DNA of 9,162 bases. Origin: an uncultured Acidobacteriota bacterium (GTDB lineage Bacteria; Acidobacteriota; Blastocatellia; Pyrinomonadales; Pyrinomonadaceae). This document shows positions 6,268 to 9,162 of this stretch, in pieces. The stretch spans positions 1 through 9,162 of the forward strand of contig CADEEU010000129.1 in assembly GCA_902826385.1 (NCBI GenBank), given 5' to 3'. The notes beneath the pieces were generated by a model that saw only the letters and a list, made by a program, of their open reading frames with translations, was not told the origin of the DNA and made no database searches. Positions within the stretch are counted from its first letter, which is position 1. Each line of letters starts with the position of its first letter. Made by a program: the position numbers and the translations under genes.

Positions 6268-7569
6268 TCAGATCGAGGACAATTCCAGGCGCAGATTCTG
6301 CTGAATCTGCGTTTTCCACGACTGGGTAACACTTGCCATGTCGGCAAACTCCGGCCATTTTTCTACCGCGTTTCGAACCTCGGTGATAATCGATTCAGCG
6401 CGCCCGCGTTTAAGCGAAGCTGTTTTTGCGCAGGCCTTGAAATCGTCGATGGAAAATCCGTCCCGTTTACCATTCATGGTCATCTGATGACTCGAAGTCC
6501 ATGGTCCGGACGGGTTGAAACTATACGCAAGGTCAAAAGCGGGAGCAAGAGACCACCTGCCCTCCTTATCCATTAAAAAGGCGATATTCTTGACATGATC
6601 GTCCTGATTTCTGGCAAGGATATTGAAGGTCATGCGACGAAACATCTCCTCGATCGCGGAGGTTGGGAGTCCAAGCCGTCGCATTATCATTATGGCCTGC
6701 TCATACCCATAGGCTCCGGCATTGTTAAAGTCAAAATGTGCCAGGCCGCCCAATGACAGCATGTGGAACTTTTCGCCGGAATCAAGTCTGTCGAATCTCT
6801 TTGTCATGAAGTGTCGTCTGCCATTCTCTTCCAGCAAGCGGCACTCGGTCATTCTTATTCCTGCCTCACTGGCCATCAGATAATAGGCATACTCTATAGC
6901 TCCGTAGCCTTGTGGATCGGCAAGCTCTTTATCTCTGTTTCCGGTGATGCCGTCGAATTTCAGGAGCCAGTACTCAAAACCCTCGCCTGCATTTCCTTGT
7001 CCGGATCTTACCTCGTTCGTTTCTCGATTCCACGCGATCACGGCTTTTGCCCGTGCACCGCCCGCCGAAGTTCCCACACGAAGGATCTCTCTGAGCGAGT
7101 CTGGATCGTCAAAGGTTGTTTCTAGATCGCTACGCTGGTTCAGGACCGCAGAGGCCAGTTTTACAAGAGCGTCAACCTGAATTTTTTGTGAGGCCTTTTC
7201 CCTTGGCCCCATGCTCGGGACGAATTCCAAAGCTCCCATGCCGCGCGAACCCGTATAGCAAAGCCGTTCCACCGCATTAAATGTCTCAGGGGACCGGCCT
7301 TGCGTAGCGAGCCAGGTATCAATGAGGGCATTGCCGAATTTATCCGGGAGGGAATCTGCAAGCAATCCCGGCAAGCCGTGAAAGGCGAGACGCGGGAGTT
7401 CAGGGAAGATGTATACGGACCTGTTCAACGGCATCACAATCGGCGAAACTCCAATCCCGCTGGACACGAATTCCGGAGCATACTCGAAAGCGGCCACATC
7501 GCTGCCATCCTCAAGCGAAACAGCCCCGATCGTGCGGCCCCAAAGTTTTACCTCAGCGAGCGTTGTCAT
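6268..7569 (-). CDS. hipA: HipA-family serine/threonine kinase toxin
   Basis: This 433-residue protein is a full-length HipA. The N-terminal subdomain (about 1-105) contains the family's LPGLLADSLPDKFGN segment (66-80). The GTSAGGARAKAVI loop (166-178) is the flexible nucleotide-binding loop in which HipA proteins can be autophosphorylated; S168 is the likely position. NQDDH (321-325) supplies the catalytic aspartate (D323, corresponding to E. coli D309), and APAFDLAYSF (342-351) the metal-binding aspartate (D346). All key residues are present, so the kinase is probably active. Known relatives phosphorylate aminoacyl-tRNA synthetases and arrest growth, but the target here cannot be told. It overlaps hipB by four bases (ATGA) and has a GGGGAG Shine-Dalgarno within the end of hipB. 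It converges on the radical SAM gene with 38 bases between. Confidence 0.95.
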   Translation of the reverse strand: MTTLAEVKLWGRTIGAVSLEDGSDVAAFEYAPEFVSSGIGVSPIVMPLNRSVYIFPELPRLAFHGLPGLLADSLPDKFGNALIDTWLATQGRSPETFNAVERLCYTGSRGMGALEFVPSMGPREKASQKIQVDALVKLASAVLNQRSDLETTFDDPDSLREILRVGTSAGGARAKAVIAWNRETNEVRSGQGNAGEGFEYWLLKFDGITGNRDKELADPQGYGAIEYAYYLMASEAGIRMTECRLLEENGRRHFMTKRFDRLDSGEKFHMLSLGGLAHFDFNNAGAYGYEQAIMIMRRLGLPTSAIEEMFRRMTFNILARNQDDHVKNIAFLMDKEGRWSLAPAFDLAYSFNPSGPWTSSHQMTMNGKRDGFSIDDFKACAKTASLKRGRAESIITEVRNAVEKWPEFADMASVTQSWKTQIQQNLRLELSSI

Positions 7570-7919
7570 GACTCATCTCCCCACTTCCATTTCGTTCCGG
7601 TCGCAGATCGCTGTTGTCCTTTTGAAGAGGCACGTCGCCTCTTTTTTCCCTGAAGCTTGAGTTGCGCTATTGGACTGGGAGCTGATGCCGGAAAAAGTAA
7701 TTCCAAACGTTGCTGCAGGCCTAATGAGCGCATGAGGCGAATTAGGTTTGTAATTTGTACCGATTCGCCCGCCTCCAGCCTTTCGATAGTTCGCTTTGAG
7801 ACGCCCGCCTGTTCTGCAAGATCCGCCTGAGTAAGATTCTGATTCAATCGGATGGCTGAAATACGTTCGCCAATTTCCTTTAGTATTGCCTGATCGGTAT
7901 TAGTTTCATCGATCTTCAT
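7566..7919 (-). CDS. hipB: HipB-family antitoxin and XRE-type repressor
   Basis: The 117-residue protein has an XRE helix-turn-helix domain at about 15-72 (LTQADLAEQAGVSKRTIERL at 29-48) and a C-terminal basic tail (KKRRR at 92-96, then KWKWGDES at the end) typical of HipB partners encoded before HipA. It should bind HipA and repress the shared promoter. The ATG at 7919 gives the family's normal short leader before the first helix. No Shine-Dalgarno precedes it and the predicted transcription start is only a few bases upstream, so the message may be leaderless. Operator half-sites TGGCGAAT lie just upstream, consistent with autorepression by the HipB-HipA complex. Confidence 0.93.
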   Translation of the reverse strand: MKIDETNTDQAILKEIGERISAIRLNQNLTQADLAEQAGVSKRTIERLEAGESVQITNLIRLMRSLGLQQRLELLFPASAPSPIAQLKLQGKKRRRASSKGQQRSATGTKWKWGDES

Positions 7920-7928
7920 AATGCGTCA

Positions 7929-7957
7929 AGTATGGCGAATACTAACGATAATGTCAA
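7929..7957 (-). promoter_or_regulatory. hipBA promoter
   Basis: Read on the minus strand there is a perfect -35 box TTGACA (7957-7952), a 17-base spacer and a -10 box CATACT (7934-7929). Transcription should start near 7922, about three bases before the hipB ATG, leaving almost no leader. One operator half-site overlaps the -10 box and two more lie just upstream of the -35. Boxes and spacing are read directly; activity is inferred. Confidence 0.75.
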
Positions 7958-7980
7958 GCTATTCGCCAAAAATGGCGAAT
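7933..7980. promoter_or_regulatory. HipB operator: three TGGCGAAT half-sites
   Basis: TGGCGAAT occurs at 7933-7940 and 7973-7980, and its complement ATTCGCCA at 7961-7968. The last two form a perfect palindrome with 8-base arms and a four-base AAAA spacer (7961-7980). The first and second are inverted with a 20-base gap. They flank and overlap the hipBA promoter, as expected for autorepression by HipB dimers bridged by HipA. The repeats are seen directly; the binding protein is inferred from position. Confidence 0.75.
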
Positions 7981-7989
7981 TGTATCAAG

Positions 7990-8033
7990 AGGATAAAAGC
8001 CTCATATGTCGGAGCGAATTAGGCTTTTCTCCT
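7990..8033. repeat. imperfect 13-base inverted repeat (possible bidirectional terminator)
   Basis: AGGATAAAAGCCT (7990-8002) pairs with AGGCTTTTCTCCT (8021-8033) at 12 of 13 positions, around an 18-base loop. The AAAAGCC...GGCTTTT core resembles a bidirectional Rho-independent terminator, but the GC stem is short, the loop long and the T run only four. It could instead be a protein-binding site. It lies between two divergent promoters, which is unusual for a terminator unless it insulates them. Confidence 0.45.
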
Positions 8034-8125
8034 ATCTTGTAAAGGGCGTATTTCATAAACACGGCGGCCTTGGTAGGACGAATGCTCAGTTATCAATGTC
8101 TAAGCCCATCGTCTATGTACGGTGT

Positions 8126-8158
8126 TTGAAAACAGACAGGACTGTTTCTTTTTATACA
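8126..8158 (+). promoter_or_regulatory. possible metal-regulated promoter with dyad in a long spacer
   Basis: A TTGAAA -35-like box (8126-8131) and a TATACA -10-like box (8153-8158) are 21 bases apart, and the spacer region holds the inverted repeat AAACAG (8130-8135) / CTGTTT (8142-8147). An over-long spacer with a central dyad is the hallmark of MerR-family promoters, though those usually have 19-20 bases. It lies about 95 bases ahead of the efflux-associated genes, where such a promoter would make sense. The boxes are imperfect, so this is tentative; no regulator gene is in the window. Confidence 0.3.
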
Positions 8159-8251
8159 TCGGAACGCGATCAGTTTAGCCAACAACCTCAGTGAAAGCCC
8201 TTAAAATCAAAAACTTCGACTGGAACGAGTGTTGCAAACCATTCATGGTGT

Positions 8252-8872
8252 ATGCGTGCGCAAATTGCAAGATTGTCCTGTCTTATAACAACCTTCGGCA
8301 TTATTTCGTCGATTTTCCTGATGCCTATTGCTGCCCTTGCTCATGGCGGCGAGGATCATGGTGACCAGAAACCAAAAACAACGGCGAATGCAAAGGGTAT
8401 TATTTCCCATTCAAGCCGGCTCGGCGAACTTGAGCTGATGGTAAAACATCCGGCTATGGAACCGGACAAGCCCACCACGGGATTACTATTCATAACCAAA
8501 TTTGAGACAAACGAACCCTTCAAACTTGTCGAGGCGAAGGTTGAGGTCCAATCAGCTGGCGGCTCGATCTTTACCGCGACAGTAGAGACCGCCGAACAGC
8601 CGGGAACTTACAATGTTACTTTCCCGGCAATGCCTACGGGCGTTTACACGATGCGGGCGAACGTCTCGCATGATGGAGAGACCGACACCGCTACTTTTTC
8701 GGGGGTAGATGTAAAGTCACCCGCCACCGCCGAAGGAGCAAGTTCCTGGTTTTCAGGAACGTTGATCGGAGTCGTTTTTTTAGTAGTCATACTTCTGCTT
8801 ATCGGGCTTATGTATTTTGTGTGGCGGTTCGCCGCCGGCCCTGGAGTTAATGAGGAAGCACTTTCAGCGTGA
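8252..8872 (+). CDS. exported, membrane-anchored His-rich protein of a metal efflux operon
   Basis: The 206-residue protein has a clear signal peptide (hydrophobic 10-28, predicted cleavage after AALA at 27-30), so the mature N-terminus would begin HGGEDHGDQK, a histidine/acidic cluster able to bind metal. Residues about 50-155 look like a beta-sandwich (alternating strands, Y-N-V-T-F and V-Y-T-M-R-A-N-V-S-H), similar in character to YtkA/FixH-like periplasmic domains. One membrane helix lies near 169-191 and a short tail follows, so the domain faces the periplasm. The stop overlaps the next gene by four bases. Such proteins are found ahead of CzcCBA/CusCBA-type efflux genes and may act as a metal-binding accessory; that is inference. 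No good Shine-Dalgarno precedes ATG 8252. Confidence 0.75.
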   Translation: MRAQIARLSCLITTFGIISSIFLMPIAALAHGGEDHGDQKPKTTANAKGIISHSSRLGELELMVKHPAMEPDKPTTGLLFITKFETNEPFKLVEAKVEVQSAGGSIFTATVETAEQPGTYNVTFPAMPTGVYTMRANVSHDGETDTATFSGVDVKSPATAEGASSWFSGTLIGVVFLVVILLLIGLMYFVWRFAAGPGVNEEALSA

Positions 8873-9162
8873 GAACCGCGGGATCGTCTTTTACCAATAA
8901 CTCAATGGGTAAACAGGTCAATTTAAAGATCAAGCATAAGTTGTTGGCGATACTCGGCTTCGCGGCCGTAGTTTTTGGTACCTCCGCATCCTCACGAGCG
9001 CAGCAAATTACTTCCTCGCCCGCTCCAACGCCCACATCACTTCAATATATCGGTCAGGATGGGTTGAGCGTTGAGCGTTTGGTGGAAAGCGCTGGCAGCA
9101 GACGTGCGGACCTACTTGCTGCTCGCCAACGATTAGTGATCGCCCAAGGACGTTTGCTTCAA
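8869..9162 (+). CDS. TolC/CzcC-type outer-membrane efflux protein, 3' end cut by window edge
   Basis: The first 98 codons are present. A basic stretch (KIKHK, 20-24) precedes a hydrophobic core (25-40) and a likely cleavage site after SSRA (41-44), which is a signal peptide. After a Pro/Ser/Thr linker, LSVERLVESAGSRRADLLAA (66-85) and ARQRLVIAQGRLLQ (85-98) form the first long helix typical of TolC-family outer-membrane factors, in which the 'L..A..RR.DL.AAR.RL..A.G' pattern is common. GTG 8869 overlaps the upstream stop (GTGA) and has AGGA about 12 bases before it; ATG 8905 is an alternative that would give a more usual signal peptide but lacks a ribosome site. It probably serves a CzcA/CusA-type RND pump encoded beyond the right edge. 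Confidence 0.75.
   Translation, partial: MRTAGSSFTNNSMGKQVNLKIKHKLLAILGFAAVVFGTSASSRAQQITSSPAPTPTSLQYIGQDGLSVERLVESAGSRRADLLAARQRLVIAQGRLLQ

Larger units (their letters stand above)
7981..8251. other. intergenic region between divergent hipBA and efflux genes
   Basis: With the hipBA control region (7920-7980) this forms a 332-base gene-free stretch. It holds an imperfect inverted repeat (7990-8033) and a possible regulated promoter (8126-8158). A 62-codon plus-strand frame at 8006-8194 has no good ribosome site and no recognisable protein character, so it is not called. No tRNA, attachment site or transposon end was recognised. Confidence 0.5.

Noticed and set aside
6226..6576. Plus-strand frame starting GTG and overlapping the radical SAM stop by four bases
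   Set aside because: It lies almost wholly antisense to the well-supported hipA gene and its translation has no protein-family character; the overlap is coincidental.
8006..8194. 62-codon plus-strand frame between hipB and the efflux genes
   Set aside because: It starts inside the inverted-repeat loop, has only a poorly spaced AGAGG upstream, and shows no recognisable motif.
1..9162. CRISPR array, tRNA, rRNA, insertion sequence or integrase
   Set aside because: No regularly spaced repeats, cloverleaf-like sequence, or transposase or recombinase motif was recognised on either strand.

Overview
The window looks like bacterial DNA of moderate GC from a Gram-negative (diderm) organism: the right end encodes the start of a TolC-type outer-membrane efflux protein with a signal peptide. 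The phylum cannot be fixed from this sequence. The mix of DUF4386/DUF6326 membrane proteins, a Ycf46-type module and HipBA would fit an Acidobacteriota-like soil bacterium, but that is only a guess.

Layout. (1) Positions 1-777, minus strand: two small membrane proteins, DUF6326 followed by a DUF4386 gene cut by the left edge. (2) Positions 778-1118: no convincing gene. (3) Positions 1119-6229, plus strand: seven tightly packed genes (gaps of 0 to 26 bases and one 8-base overlap) that look like one operon. They are a DUF2958 protein, a large coiled-coil protein of unknown function, a small protein with an ERF/Sak-like single-strand-annealing signature, a Ycf46-like AAA+ protein, a DUF1257 (Ycf35-like) protein, a DUF2997 protein, and an NrdG-like radical SAM activase whose N-terminus resembles a second DUF2997 domain. 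(4) Positions 6268-7919, minus strand and convergent with the operon: a hipBA toxin-antitoxin pair with a strong promoter and TGGCGAAT operator half-sites. (5) Positions 7920-8251: regulatory DNA with the hipBA operators, a 13-base inverted repeat and a possible promoter for the next operon. (6) Positions 8252-9162, plus strand: a membrane-anchored His-rich exported protein overlapping the start of an outer-membrane efflux gene, probably the front of a heavy-metal RND efflux operon.

The most interesting part is 1119-6229. The Ycf46 / DUF1257 / DUF2997 set is a known conserved gene neighbourhood of unknown function. Here it is joined to phage- or plasmid-style genes and to a radical SAM activase. 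The AAA+ protein also has altered nucleotide-binding motifs: Asp in place of Ser/Thr after the Walker A lysine, and Ser in place of the Walker B aspartate. It may therefore have lost ordinary ATPase activity and act as a scaffold or nucleotide sensor. A mobile origin with HipBA as a stability module is plausible, but no integrase, transposase or attachment site is visible in the window.
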